Positions 1 to 8,429 of a DNA stretch of 45,886 nt are shown piece after piece. The notes beneath the pieces are model-generated. The model made no database searches, had not been told where the DNA came from, and saw nothing but the letters and a program-made list of their open reading frames with translations. How positions within the stretch are numbered: position 1 is the first letter of the stretch; the number at the start of each line of letters is the position of its first letter. A program made the translations under genes and the position numbers. Origin of the DNA: Terriglobia bacterium (lineage in GTDB: Bacteria; Acidobacteriota; Terriglobia; Terriglobales; SCQP01); the NCBI GenBank assembly GCA_021323595.1, contig JAJPKR010000054.1, positions 1 through 45,886 of the forward strand. The letters are read 5' to 3'.

Positions 1-602
1 CCGTCGAGCAGGAAGTTGTTGGCCTGTTCGCGGTTGCCGTTGATGTAGGGACGGCCGCCGTTGCCGGTGGGTTGGCCGTTGGTCATGCTCGAAGGATTCG
101 GCTGCACGCTGCCCGGCGAGAGCAGGGTCAGTTCGACGTAGTTCCGCGTGGCCAGGGGGAGGGCCTCGTTGGTGCGGGCATTGATGATCGTGCTGACTTG
201 GGTGGAATCGGTCTGCAATAGCGGTGCCGCGCCGGTGACTTCAACGGTTTGAGTCACCTGGCCGACGGGCAACGTGAGCGTGAGCCGAGCGGTTTGGTTC
301 AATACAAGCGTCAAAGGCCCCTCCTGCACCGTCTGGAAGCCCTTGGCGCTGGCCGAAACCGAATAATTCCCCACCGGCAAGCGAGGCAAATTGAACACGC
401 CCAGGTTGTTGGTAGTTGTCGTCCAGTCGGTGCCGCGGTCCGTATCATGGGCGACCACGCGCGCACCCGCCAGCGGTGCATTGGAGGAATCCACCACGGT
501 GCCGGTGATGGCCGCCATGACTTGCTGCGCGCCTGCACTGAGCGGAACCAAGCACAATGACATTGCCACCGCCAACGCGATCCACGATGTTGACCACTTC
601 AT
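1..602 (-). CDS. TonB-dependent receptor (Oar-like), N-terminal part, cut by the window edge
   Basis: About 200 residues can be read and the gene continues past base 1. Translation starts with ATG at 602-600, preceded by a GGAGG ribosome site 7 bases upstream. A signal peptide of about 24 residues ends near LSAGAQQ. It is followed by a carboxypeptidase-regulatory-like beta-sandwich (ITGTVVDSSNAPLAGARV, then GVFNLPRLPVGNYSV), then a plug-like segment (VEVTGAAPLLQTDSTQ, RNYVELTLLSPG, NGNREQANNFLLD). This order is typical of the roughly 1,000-residue outer-membrane receptors that are abundant in Acidobacteriota and thought to import oligosaccharides or other large ligands with TonB. The ligand cannot be told from this part. 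It is divergent from the gene starting at 803; I find no convincing promoter in the 200 bases between. Confidence 0.86.
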   Translation of the reverse strand, partial: MKWSTSWIALAVAMSLCLVPLSAGAQQVMAAITGTVVDSSNAPLAGARVVAHDTDRGTDWTTTTNNLGVFNLPRLPVGNYSVSASAKGFQTVQEGPLTLVLNQTARLTLTLPVGQVTQTVEVTGAAPLLQTDSTQVSTIINARTNEALPLATRNYVELTLLSPGSVQPNPSSMTNGQPTGNGGRPYINGNREQANNFLLD

Positions 603-802
603 GCCCTGCCTCCTTGTGGGCCCCGCGCACGACTCTGGGGCGGGGCCAAGGAAATCGCAAAAGGAAACGTCGCGCAAGTGCGGAACCGTTATTGAAATGT
701 TTCGAACATCATTAATCCCATGATTACGGGAAAGTTAGATGATGTCTGGCAGCTCTGTCGCGTGATAAAATCCACCCGGCGGTGGGCGGCCGAGGATACG
801 GC

Positions 803-1159
803 GTGAGCAGTGGGTCCAAGAACGAAGAAGAGATTCGTCGCGCCCTCGAGCGGGTTCTGGCCAGCAAAGAGTTTCGTGCCAGCCATCGCTGCCAGGACTT
901 CTTGCGGTACGTGGTCGAAACGACACTGGCAGGACGGGCCGAAATCCTCAAAGAGAGGACCATTGGCATCGAGGTATTCGGCCGGCCTGCGGCATATAAT
1001 CCCGGCGACGACGCGTCGGTGCGCGTGAAAGCCGGCGAAGTGCGTCGGCGGCTCGAGCTTTATTACGGATCCGAGGGAAGAGCTGACCCGTGGCGGATTG
1101 AACTCCCCCCCCGGCACCTATGTGCCCGAATTCCGGGCATCCTCCACCAAGCCTGTTGA
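803..1159 (+). CDS. N-terminal fragment of a frameshifted membrane-anchored protein
   Basis: This is the first half of what looks like one gene with the frame at 1098-2006. It encodes a roughly 100-residue domain found at the N-terminus of many acidobacterial and rhizobial proteins of unknown role: FLRYVVETTLAGRAEILKER, then IGIEVFGR, YNPGDDASVRVKAGEVRRRL and ELYYGSEG. In relatives the domain closes with a 'IELPPGTYVPEF' segment. Here the reading frame turns into nonsense at the C8 run 1105-1112, whereas the next frame carries PPGTYVPEF. I take GTG 803 as the start, with GAGG 6 bases upstream; an in-frame start at 782 is also possible. The domain is often fused to TolB-like or TPR modules and may be regulatory, but its function is not known to me. 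Confidence 0.6.
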   Translation: MSSGSKNEEEIRRALERVLASKEFRASHRCQDFLRYVVETTLAGRAEILKERTIGIEVFGRPAAYNPGDDASVRVKAGEVRRRLELYYGSEGRADPWRIELPPRHLCARIPGILHQAC

Positions 1160-2006
1160 ATCGCCGGCAACGGCTGGCGCAAACCAGCCGCTGCGATCGG
1201 CGGCTTTGGCGCTAGCGGTCGCGATGGCCGTCGTGGTCTCGGTCCTAGCGACTCATTGGCTGTGGCCGGCCGCAGTGCATCCCCCTCTCCCAGTGGCTGG
1301 ATCGGTCATGGATCACTTCTGGTCGCCGGTTCTCAAAGGCCAGGCGCCGGTCCTGCTCTCCGCCTCCTATGTTCCTGTGTACGGACCCAAGGAACTGTGG
1401 AAAACCGAAGCCAGCGGATCGCGCGATCTGGTACTGTTGCCCGATCAATTTGTCGGCGGCGGCGACCTCGCCGCTACGGCTAGCTTGGCGGCCATGCTCA
1501 CGGAAATGGGTCGCCCGTACCAGCTCAAGATTGGGAACCAGACGACTTTTTCCGACTTGCGCGGCACGCCTGCGATCTTGGTGGGCTATGCTTATACACG
1601 CTGGCAAGAGCTGAGTCATGACTTTCGCTATTACTTCGATATCCAACAGGCTCCATTTGGCGTGACCGATCGCGGACAGCCCACGGCTTGGGTGCTCAGG
1701 AATCTCGACGCTGACCGCCATACCCCTGAGGACTACGCCATCGTCTCGCGTGTCCTCGATCCGGATACGCAGGCGATGCTGGTCGAAGCCGCCGGCATCA
1801 CCCAGTACGGCACGGAGGCCGCCGCAGCCCTCATTACCGATCCGCCGGCTCTCGCCGCCGCTCTTGCGCAGGCACCCGCAGGCTGGGAGAACCGCAATCT
1901 TCAGCTCGTGCTGCACGTGCGCGTCATCGCCAACACGCCGGCGCAAACCAGCGTGGTCGCCAGCTATTTTTGGCCTGCGCCGCGACGCGCGCAAGCACGG
2001 CATTGA
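1098..2006 (+). CDS. C-terminal part of the same frameshifted membrane-anchored protein
   Basis: This frame restores the family ending of the N-terminal domain (PPGTYVPEF). It continues with a low-complexity linker, one transmembrane helix at roughly residues 30-53 (ALALAVAMAVVVSVLATHWL) and a roughly 250-residue region predicted to lie outside the cytoplasm. The TTG at 1098 is only the first start-like codon and is unlikely to be the true start; removing one C from 1105-1112 fuses this frame to the one starting at 803, giving a protein of about 400 residues. The C-terminal region contains SASYVPVYGPKELW and VLVGYAYTRWQELSHDFRYY-like stretches. It resembles the distal halves of other acidobacterial proteins of this type, possibly ligand sensing. 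No catalytic motif is visible. Confidence 0.65.
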   Translation: MNSPPGTYVPEFRASSTKPVESPATAGANQPLRSAALALAVAMAVVVSVLATHWLWPAAVHPPLPVAGSVMDHFWSPVLKGQAPVLLSASYVPVYGPKELWKTEASGSRDLVLLPDQFVGGGDLAATASLAAMLTEMGRPYQLKIGNQTTFSDLRGTPAILVGYAYTRWQELSHDFRYYFDIQQAPFGVTDRGQPTAWVLRNLDADRHTPEDYAIVSRVLDPDTQAMLVEAAGITQYGTEAAAALITDPPALAAALAQAPAGWENRNLQLVLHVRVIANTPAQTSVVASYFWPAPRRAQARH

Positions 2007-2014
2007 GCGCTGTC

Positions 2015-2056
2015 AAAAAATAGACCCTGCCGGTTCGGGCTTGCCCGGCAGGGTCT
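2015..2056 (-). terminator. Intrinsic terminator of the TPR/GMC transcription unit
   Basis: A perfect 12-bp inverted repeat (2022-2033 and 2045-2056, AGACCCTGCCGG) has an 11-base loop. On the minus strand it is followed after one A by six T residues (complement of 2015-2020). This is a textbook Rho-independent terminator for transcription coming leftwards from the TPR gene, 137 bases past its stop. Read rightwards it lacks a T tract, so it would be at best a weak terminator for the gene ending at 2006. Confidence 0.85.
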
Positions 2057-2193
2057 CTATTGTGTGCCTCGCAACGGGGCTGGAGGAGTAGCAAGGGACA
2101 GCCCCGCGGGTACAGCATGCGATGGCACAGGCACAGCGTAGCCGTCGAATGTTGCAGGACTGTGGCGAACGGGAATTTTGTTGGGTAAATTCG

Positions 2194-3492
2194 TTACATT
2201 TGGGGGTTGCGGTGGGGCGCCAGCGCATCGGCGGGCAGTGACTCGCCGCTGATCTCCTCTTCCAATTTGTCGCGTACCGATTGCTGCAAACGCAAGGCAG
2301 CGGCGAATTCGGCTTGCGCCTGCGCGCGATCACCGGCGTGAAGATAGGCCTGGCCGAGCAAGTAATGCACGCTGGCGCTATTGGGGCTGAGGCGGTCGGC
2401 GCTGCGGAGATGAGCGATGGCTTTGCGGTATTGATGCTGCCGCACCTCGACCTTTCCCAAACCGTAATACGAGCTGGCGAGCCGCGGGTCGCGGCGCAGC
2501 GCCTGCTGGAAGGCGCCGGCGGCGTCGCGATTGAGGTTCATGTCCGACAACACCGCGCCCAAGTGATCGTAGTCGTAGGCGACATCGGGCTCGAGGGCGA
2601 TATCTTGTTCGAATTCGGCGCGCGCTTGCGCGAATTTGTGCTCCCGCTGGTAAACGACACCGAGATAGAAATGGACGAAGGGCAGCTTGGGATCGGCCGC
2701 GGCGGCGGTTTGGAACTCCGCGAGCGCCTTGTCGTTCTCCAAGTGATTGAGGTAAGCCTTGCCCATCATCAAGTGGAAGGGCGGAGTGTTTTGGCCGACG
2801 GCAACGAGCTGCGACATCGCCCGTTGACGCCACGCGGCTTCGTGCGCGTTGTCGGCAGCCAACCCGAGCACGTAAAGGTATTCGACTTGGCGGTTCGCCC
2901 GTGACCAGAGCGGCGCCAGCGTGCGCACCGCGGCGGCATCTTGGTCGTCGAAGAAATCGCAGAGGCCGAGCAAGTAGCGCGCCTGGAAGGTATCGGATTG
3001 CCGCAGCACCGCCGACAGCGGGGCGATGGCGGCGTGGTAATCGCCTTGCTGGAAATAAGTCAGCGCCAGATCGAGTTGGATACCAGGATTGCCGGGAGTT
3101 CGGCGGGCTGCGCGCTCCAGCCACTGCCGCGCTTCCGGCCAGCGGTGGCGGCGCATTTCGATCACGCCCAGATTGACCATGGCCGCCGTCGCCTGCGGGT
3201 CGGCGGCGAGAACGGCGCGAAACTCGCGTTCGGCGACGGCGAGTTGGTTGCGCTCCAGAGCGGCTTTGCCGCGCGCGAAAGCGGCGGCGGGGTCGGCGGG
3301 ATTCTGGCGCGCCGCAGCGGCGCCGAGCGCCGCCGCGAAAACAAGCGCCGCCGCCCAGAGCCGGTACAGGCGGCGCGTGCGCGATCGCGTTTCACTCCGA
3401 GGCGCCGCCTTGCCGAGAGCCTCGGCCGCGGCTGGGGCTGGCGCCGCACCGACGCGCGCTTCGGCGGCCGCGGCCGGCGATACCAGCGGCAT
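2194..3492 (-). CDS. TPR-repeat protein with N-terminal membrane anchor
   Basis: The product is 432 residues from ATG 3492, 29 bases after the stop of the GMC oxidoreductase gene, so the two probably form an operon. An Ala/Pro-rich leader is followed by a hydrophobic segment (LWAAALVFAAALGAAAA, near residues 45-62), either a signal peptide or an anchor. The rest is a chain of tetratricopeptide repeats, for example AAMVNLGVIEMRRHRWPEAR, HFYLGVVYQREHKFAQARAE, DHLGAVLSDMNLNRDAAGAF and SSYYGLGKVEVRQHQYRKAI. About eight units can be counted, which would form a protein-binding superhelix in the periplasm. The partner is unknown; pairing with a GMC oxidoreductase suggests a scaffold or chaperone role but does not prove it. 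The same reading frame is open further upstream only because it overlaps the GMC gene. Confidence 0.85.
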   Translation of the reverse strand: MPLVSPAAAAEARVGAAPAPAAAEALGKAAPRSETRSRTRRLYRLWAAALVFAAALGAAAARQNPADPAAAFARGKAALERNQLAVAEREFRAVLAADPQATAAMVNLGVIEMRRHRWPEARQWLERAARRTPGNPGIQLDLALTYFQQGDYHAAIAPLSAVLRQSDTFQARYLLGLCDFFDDQDAAAVRTLAPLWSRANRQVEYLYVLGLAADNAHEAAWRQRAMSQLVAVGQNTPPFHLMMGKAYLNHLENDKALAEFQTAAAADPKLPFVHFYLGVVYQREHKFAQARAEFEQDIALEPDVAYDYDHLGAVLSDMNLNRDAAGAFQQALRRDPRLASSYYGLGKVEVRQHQYRKAIAHLRSADRLSPNSASVHYLLGQAYLHAGDRAQAQAEFAAALRLQQSVRDKLEEEISGESLPADALAPHRNPQM

Positions 3493-3521
3493 GCGCTCCG
3501 GACCGGTCCTCGCGCCGGCGC

Positions 3522-5246
3522 TTAGATCGCGCCCCGCTTCATTTCTTCCATCAGGTGATCGCAGGAGCGAACCGAGAGCGCCATGATGGTCAAGGTCGGG
3601 TTTTGGCACGGTCCAGAAGTGAAGCTGGCGGCGTCGTTCACGAAAAGATTCGGGACGTCGTGACACTGCGAAAACTTGTTCAGCACCGATCGCTTGGGAT
3701 CGTTGCCCATGCGTGCGATGCCGACCTCGTGAATCGCCCAACCGGGCGTGGTCGGCTGGGCGTGGGTGCGGATATTCTTGGCGCCGGCGGCTTCCAGCAT
3801 CTCGGCGGCGGAGGTGGCCATGTCCTCGACCATGGCGAACTCGTTTTGGCGGTAGGTCATGTGGAAGCGCAGGACGGGAATTCCAAAGATGTCTTTCACG
3901 TCGGGATCGATCTCGACGAAGTTGTCGAAATGGCCCAGGCTCTCGCCGAAGCCGCCGATGCCGACGGTGTTGACGGGATCGAGCAGGCCGCGCTTGTACT
4001 CCTCGCCGAAGCCCGCCGCTTCCCAATTGAATTCGACCCCGCCGCCGCCTTCGTAGCCGTAGCCGCGAATGAACTCCTTGGACGCGGCCACGCCCGGCAC
4101 GTTGCGGAAGCGCACCACGTAGATGCCGGCGGGGCGATTAGGACCGTTGACGTTGGGCTTGCCGGCCACGGCATTGAGGTTGGGGAATTGGCCGGTGGCG
4201 CCGCCGCCCATGACGTTATCCATGAGGTAATGGCCCAGCACGCCACTGCTATTGGCAAGCCCGTTGGGGTACTGGCGATTCGCGGAGTTGAGCAGAATGC
4301 GCACCGACTCCAGCGATTGCGCCCCTAGCACCACCGCGCGCGCGTACACCTCTTTCGGCTCGTGCGTGACGCGGTCGATATAGAGGATGCCGCGGGCGCG
4401 ATTGCGGTCCGAATCCATCAGCACCTGATAGGCCATGGCGTTGGGAATCAGCGTGCAACGGCCGGTGCGCAGCGCGTCGGCGACGGTGGTGAAGTAGGCG
4501 TTGAAATAGGAGTGCGTGACGCAGCCGCGCTCGCACGGTCCGCAATAGTGACAGGGCGCGCGGCCGTTGGTGGGCAGCGTGATATTGGCCGAACGGCCGA
4601 GGGTGATCGTGCGGTTCAGCTTTTCCTTGACACGCTCGCGAAACTGCGTCTCCGCGCACGTGAGGCCCATCGGCGGCTGGTAATGGCCGTCGGGCAGCCA
4701 GGGGATGCCCTCCGGCATGCCGGTAATGCCGACGTAAGGCTCGACGATGTCGTAATAGGGCGCGATGTCCTTGTATTCGATCGGCCAGTCTTCGCCGAAG
4801 CCGTCGCGCGAGGCGGCACGGAAGTCCAAATCGCTGAATCGCAGGCTTACGCGGCCCCAAACATTAGTGCGGCCACCGGTGACCCGCAGCCGCCCTTGCC
4901 AACTGAAGGGCATGTTGGGGTAGGTGGTGTACGGCTCCTCGAGGTCATTGCAGAACCAGTACCAGTTGTACTCCATGCAGGCGTAGCAGTCTTTCTGCAC
5001 GGGACGGGTCTTGCGAATCAATTCCGGCGCGCGGTTGCGGTACTTGAGCTTGAATTCCGGTTCGTGCTCGGTGAAGTTGCGGTCGGATTGTTGTGCGCCG
5101 GCGTCGATGATCGCCACCTTCAGGCCGGCTTCGCTCAGGCGCTTGGCGGCCCAGCCTCCGGAAGCACCGGAACCAACCACGATCACGTCATATTGCGGGT
5201 TGGCTGCGGGGGAGCGCAGCAAGATCGGCGAAGCGTTCGAGGACAT
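3522..5246 (-). CDS. GMC-family FAD oxidoreductase with a CxxCxxCxxxC motif
   Basis: The product is 574 residues from ATG 5246; an in-frame GTG at 5276 would add ten residues, and neither start has a clear ribosome site. The N-terminus carries the dinucleotide-binding motif VVGSGASGGWAAKRLSEAG. Further family signatures are RVTGGRTNVWGRVSLRF, the C-terminal HEVGIARMG (likely catalytic His) and CQNPTLTIMAL with the conserved Asn. The closest relatives by pattern are gluconate/fructose/sorbose dehydrogenase catalytic subunits, which oxidise sugars or sugar acids in the periplasm. Around residues 232-242 lies CHYCGPCERGC, whose spacing is that of a ferredoxin-type Fe-S site; an earlier pair is CYAC. 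No small subunit or cytochrome subunit gene is adjacent; the downstream gene is a TPR protein. The substrate is unknown. Confidence 0.88.
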   Translation of the reverse strand: MSSNASPILLRSPAANPQYDVIVVGSGASGGWAAKRLSEAGLKVAIIDAGAQQSDRNFTEHEPEFKLKYRNRAPELIRKTRPVQKDCYACMEYNWYWFCNDLEEPYTTYPNMPFSWQGRLRVTGGRTNVWGRVSLRFSDLDFRAASRDGFGEDWPIEYKDIAPYYDIVEPYVGITGMPEGIPWLPDGHYQPPMGLTCAETQFRERVKEKLNRTITLGRSANITLPTNGRAPCHYCGPCERGCVTHSYFNAYFTTVADALRTGRCTLIPNAMAYQVLMDSDRNRARGILYIDRVTHEPKEVYARAVVLGAQSLESVRILLNSANRQYPNGLANSSGVLGHYLMDNVMGGGATGQFPNLNAVAGKPNVNGPNRPAGIYVVRFRNVPGVAASKEFIRGYGYEGGGGVEFNWEAAGFGEEYKRGLLDPVNTVGIGGFGESLGHFDNFVEIDPDVKDIFGIPVLRFHMTYRQNEFAMVEDMATSAAEMLEAAGAKNIRTHAQPTTPGWAIHEVGIARMGNDPKRSVLNKFSQCHDVPNLFVNDAASFTSGPCQNPTLTIMALSVRSCDHLMEEMKRGAI

Positions 5247-5421
5247 GAGGACCGGACCAGAACCGAATGTTGTCACGCCCCGGTGCCGTGGTCAAGCAGG
5301 CCGCGCCGGCGGTTTCCCCCGACCGCCATTGCGGAATCGAGGCCGCCCGAGAGTGGCGGCTGAAAAGCAGCCTGATGCGATTGCGGCAGCGCTGGGGGGC
5401 CATGGCGTTTGAAGATGCCCA

Positions 5422-7500
5422 ATGGCCTGCCGCTCTCCGCCTGTTGGGCACAGCCAGGAAGCGAGCCCAGCAAGGCGTATCGCCTCGCCCGCCATTCTGG
5501 CAAACTTGGGGTGCTTGGGCCGGGCCTGGTACAACGCGCCGCTGCAGGTATTTCGCAATAGCCCAACTACGGCTATTGTCGGCGAGTTGACGAGTAACTG
5601 TCCGCTGACCGTCACCCCGGAGCAGATTCGCGCCTGGGAGCAGGAGATTGAGGTCTTGCGGCGTGCGAGCGGCGCGCTCGCGGGCGCGATTTACCTCGAG
5701 TTCGCGATCCCACGCTTCGGCCGCCGTGCCGACGCAATCTTGCTGATCGGGCCGGCGGTTTTCGTCATTGAGTTCAAGGTGGGCAGCTCTGAGTTCGCAG
5801 CGGCAGGCCGCGAGCAAGTTTGGGACTATGCGCTGGATCTTAAGAACTTCTACCGGTCCAGCCACCAAGCACCGATAATTCCGATTCTCGTCGCAACCGA
5901 GGCTGCGTCCACGCCGCTGGCGCCCCTTGTTCCCGATGACGACCGCGTATTCCGCCCAATTGATTCCAGCGCCGCCCAATTGAGCGAGGCATTGGCGCAG
6001 GCGCTCGCGATGCTGCCCTGCCAGCCGGCTCTCGATGCAGCGACCTGGGCCGATTCGCCTTACTGGCCGACGCCGACCATCGTTGAAGCGGCGCGCGCGC
6101 TTTATAGCCAACACTCGGTGGAAGCCATCGCCCGTTCCGATGCGGGCGCGAAGAACCTGCATCGGACAGCGGCGCGGCTCCGGGAACTCGCCGCCGGCGC
6201 CCAGCGCGAGGGCAAGAAGGCCATGGGCTTTGTTACCGGAGTTCCGGGAGCGGGCAAGACCCTCGTCGGCCTCGATCTCGCGACCCGGCGCGGGGATGAC
6301 GTGGAGAGGAGCGATTCCAGTCACGCCGTCTATCTCTCCGGCAACGGGCCTCTGGTCTCCGTTCTGCGGGAAGCGCTGGCGCGCGACGAACTGCAGCGCT
6401 TAAAGGAACATGGCGACGCCGCGAAGAAGAATCAGGCGCGGCAGAGCATCAAGTCGTTCATCCAGAACGTCCATAACTTCCGCGATGAGGCGCTGGTTCC
6501 GGAAAGGCCACCCTTCGAGCATGTTGTTGTCTTCGACGAAGCGCAGCGAGCCTGGAACCAGGCAAAAACCGCAGATTTCATGAAACGTCGCAAGAAGCGT
6601 CCTAATTTTCCGTATTCGGAAGCGGAGTTCCTGGTGATGTATCTCGACCGCCATAAGGATTGGGCGTTTATCGTCTGCCTGGTCGGCGGCGGCCAGGAGA
6701 TTTATCGCGGCGAGGCGGGAATCGGCGAGTGGCTGGATGCCATCAACCGACGCTTTCCCGCTTGGGACGTGCACCTGTCTTCGCGCCTCGCCGATTCTGA
6801 ATACGCGGCGCAGGCGGAGTTGGAGGCTATTCGCAACCGGCCCAACACCTTCGATGAGCCCGATCTGCACTTGGCCGTCTCGATGCGCTCATTTCGCGCC
6901 GAGAATGTTTCGGAGTTCGTGCGCTGTTTGCTGGACTGCGAGCGCGAGGGCGCTCGGGTCGGCTGCCGCGACCTGTATGGCCGCTACCCGCTGGCGCTGA
7001 CCAGGAATCTTGACTCGGCTAAGCGTTGGCTGCGCGCCCGTGCGCGCGGCAGCGACCGCTTCGGCATGCTCGCCTCCTCGCGGGCGCAGCGCCTGAAACC
7101 GCATGCCATTGACGTTCGGGTTGAAGTGAACCCGATCCACTGGTTCCTTAACGGCCGCCACGACACCCGGTCCAGCTACTATCTCGAAGACGCGGCTACG
7201 GAATTTCAGGTGCAGGGGCTCGAGCTCGACTGGGCATGCGTGACCTGGGACGGCGACCTTCGTTTTGACGGCGAGGGCTGGAGCCACCACAATTTTCGCG
7301 GCAGCCGTTGGCAGCGCGTTTGGAATGACGCGGACCGGCGATATCTGCGTAACGCGTATCGCGTGCTGCTGACGCGGGCGCGGCAAGGCATGGTGATCTT
7401 TGTGCCGCCGGGCGACGCTTCGGACCCCACGCGCAATCCGCAGTTCTACGACGCGACTTTCAGCTACCTCGCCGGCCTGGGCTTGCCGGTCGTCAGCTAG
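5422..7500 (+). CDS. DUF2075-type nuclease-helicase fusion
   Basis: A protein of up to 692 residues. The N-terminal part looks like a PD-(D/E)xK nuclease fold: RRADAILL (Asp 104), VFVIEFKVG (Glu 117, Lys 119) and QVWDYALDL (Gln 132). It is followed by a superfamily-1 helicase-like ATPase: Walker A GVPGAGKT (273-280), Walker B VVVFDEAQRAW (around 368-378), and near the end EFQVQGLELDWACVTWD and YRVLLTRARQGM, matching helicase motifs V/VI. This architecture is that of DUF2075/COG3410 proteins, often found in mobile or defence settings. Their target is not established. The start is uncertain: homology-like sequence begins near residue 34 (RAWYNAPL), so TTG 5506 or 5515 are alternatives to ATG 5422. 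It is flanked on the right by a hairpin and a pirin relic. Confidence 0.85.
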   Translation: MACRSPPVGHSQEASPARRIASPAILANLGCLGRAWYNAPLQVFRNSPTTAIVGELTSNCPLTVTPEQIRAWEQEIEVLRRASGALAGAIYLEFAIPRFGRRADAILLIGPAVFVIEFKVGSSEFAAAGREQVWDYALDLKNFYRSSHQAPIIPILVATEAASTPLAPLVPDDDRVFRPIDSSAAQLSEALAQALAMLPCQPALDAATWADSPYWPTPTIVEAARALYSQHSVEAIARSDAGAKNLHRTAARLRELAAGAQREGKKAMGFVTGVPGAGKTLVGLDLATRRGDDVERSDSSHAVYLSGNGPLVSVLREALARDELQRLKEHGDAAKKNQARQSIKSFIQNVHNFRDEALVPERPPFEHVVVFDEAQRAWNQAKTADFMKRRKKRPNFPYSEAEFLVMYLDRHKDWAFIVCLVGGGQEIYRGEAGIGEWLDAINRRFPAWDVHLSSRLADSEYAAQAELEAIRNRPNTFDEPDLHLAVSMRSFRAENVSEFVRCLLDCEREGARVGCRDLYGRYPLALTRNLDSAKRWLRARARGSDRFGMLASSRAQRLKPHAIDVRVEVNPIHWFLNGRHDTRSSYYLEDAATEFQVQGLELDWACVTWDGDLRFDGEGWSHHNFRGSRWQRVWNDADRRYLRNAYRVLLTRARQGMVIFVPPGDASDPTRNPQFYDATFSYLAGLGLPVVS

Positions 7501-7563
7501 TTTTGGAGCTGCGGCCGACGGCGAGGCTTTTTCGCCACGCGTCGCCGCCTTCCGCGCCGGCCG

Positions 7564-7602
7564 GGCGCCGGCGATCGATTGAGATCGATGATCGCTGGCG
7601 CC
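7564..7602 (+). terminator. Bulged GC-rich hairpin after the nuclease-helicase gene
   Basis: Left arm GGCGCCGGCGATCGAT (7564-7579) pairs with 7584-7602 through ATCGAT, a three-base bulge, CGC, one mismatch and GGCGCC, with a TGAG loop. It lies 63 bases after the stop at 7500 and is followed by GTTT only. It may act as a terminator, but the absence of a real T tract makes this tentative. Confidence 0.4.
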
Positions 7603-7628
7603 GTTTGGCCCCGGCCCGGCTGCCGGCG

Positions 7629-7724
7629 CTACGGGCGCTTGATGAAGCTGCCATCGCGCAGCTCGGCGTAGGTCTGCCGCAGCTCCTCCTGCGTATTCCA
7701 CACAATCGGCCCGTACCAGGCGGT
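7629..7724 (-). pseudogene. Relic of a pirin gene 3' end
   Basis: Reading the minus strand gives AWYGPIVWNTQEELRQTYAE followed by LRDGSFIKRP and a TAG stop. This is almost identical to the last 31 residues of the intact pirin at 18682-19587 (AWYGPIVMNTQEELRQAYAE, LRDGSFIKRP). No start codon and no cupin domains are present. The relic begins in frame directly after the kdpE stop codon (TGA at 7740-7742 on the minus strand), with only six intervening codons. It is therefore a leftover of gene duplication or of the event that placed the kdp locus here, and is not expected to be translated on its own. Confidence 0.85.
7631..7722. repeat. Left copy of the 92-bp pirin-tail direct repeat
   Basis: Bases 7631-7722 match 18684-18775 without gaps at 85 of 92 positions by my count, in the same orientation. 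Similarity stops abruptly at the pirin stop codon on one side and just before the conserved AWYG codons on the other. The two copies enclose the whole kdp locus. Confidence 0.85.
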
Positions 7725-7739
7725 GGGCCGACGCGAGGC

Positions 7740-8429
7740 TCACTTCGTGGGTACGACGAAGCGGTAGCCGACGCGGTGTTCGGTGAGCAGGAAGCGCGGT
7801 TGGCGGGGATTGGGTTCGAGTTTCCTCCGCAATTGATTGATGGCAACCCGCAGGTATTCAGCTTCGTCACCGTACTCCGGTCCCCAGACCGCTTGCAGAA
7901 GCTTGCGATGGGTGACGGGTCTGCCCTCTGCCCCCGCCAAAACACGTAGCAGGTCGAATTCCTTGGGTGCAAGGTGCACCGGCTGGCCGCCCGCGGTCAC
8001 GCTGCGACGCTCGAAGTCGATCGCGAGTTCGGGCGTGTTGACGGGCGGCGGGCCGTGGTCCGCCAGCAACTGCCGCCGTAGCGCGGCGCGGATGCGGGCC
8101 AACAACTCCGGAAAGCCGAAAGGTTTCGCAATATAGTCGTCGGCACCGGCGTCGAGAGCGCGGACTTTGTCCGGTTCGGAGTTACGCACGGTCAGCACGA
8201 TAATCGGCACGCCGGAAGCGGTGCGAATCCGATGGCACGTTTCCAGGCCATCGAGGCCGGGCAGGTTCATGTCCAATAGGACCAGGTCCATGCGTTCGCG
8301 GCCCAATACCGCTAGGGCTTCCTCGCCATCGCCCGCTTCGGCAATGGCGTACCCGGCGCCGGCCAACGTCGTGCGAAGCACACGGCGGATCTGCGGCTCA
8401 TCGTCCACGATGAGGATGGAGGGATTCAT
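7740..8429 (-). CDS. kdpE: KdpE response regulator
   Basis: The product is 229 residues of the OmpR/PhoB class. The receiver domain begins SILIVDDEPQIRRVL with the phospho-acceptor Asp 53 (VLLDMNLPGLDG) and the conserved Lys in DDYIAKPFG. The C-terminal winged helix (LAPKEFDLLRVLAGAEGRPV, then YLRVAINQLRRKLE and EHRVGYRFV) binds DNA. The start ATG overlaps the TGA of the upstream kinase gene (8426-8429), so the two are translationally coupled. KdpE classically activates kdpFABC when potassium is limiting or osmolarity rises; here that operon is divergent, across a 120-base gap. The reading ends next to the pirin relic. Confidence 0.93.
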   Translation of the reverse strand: MNPSILIVDDEPQIRRVLRTTLAGAGYAIAEAGDGEEALAVLGRERMDLVLLDMNLPGLDGLETCHRIRTASGVPIIVLTVRNSEPDKVRALDAGADDYIAKPFGFPELLARIRAALRRQLLADHGPPPVNTPELAIDFERRSVTAGGQPVHLAPKEFDLLRVLAGAEGRPVTHRKLLQAVWGPEYGDEAEYLRVAINQLRRKLEPNPRQPRFLLTEHRVGYRFVVPTK

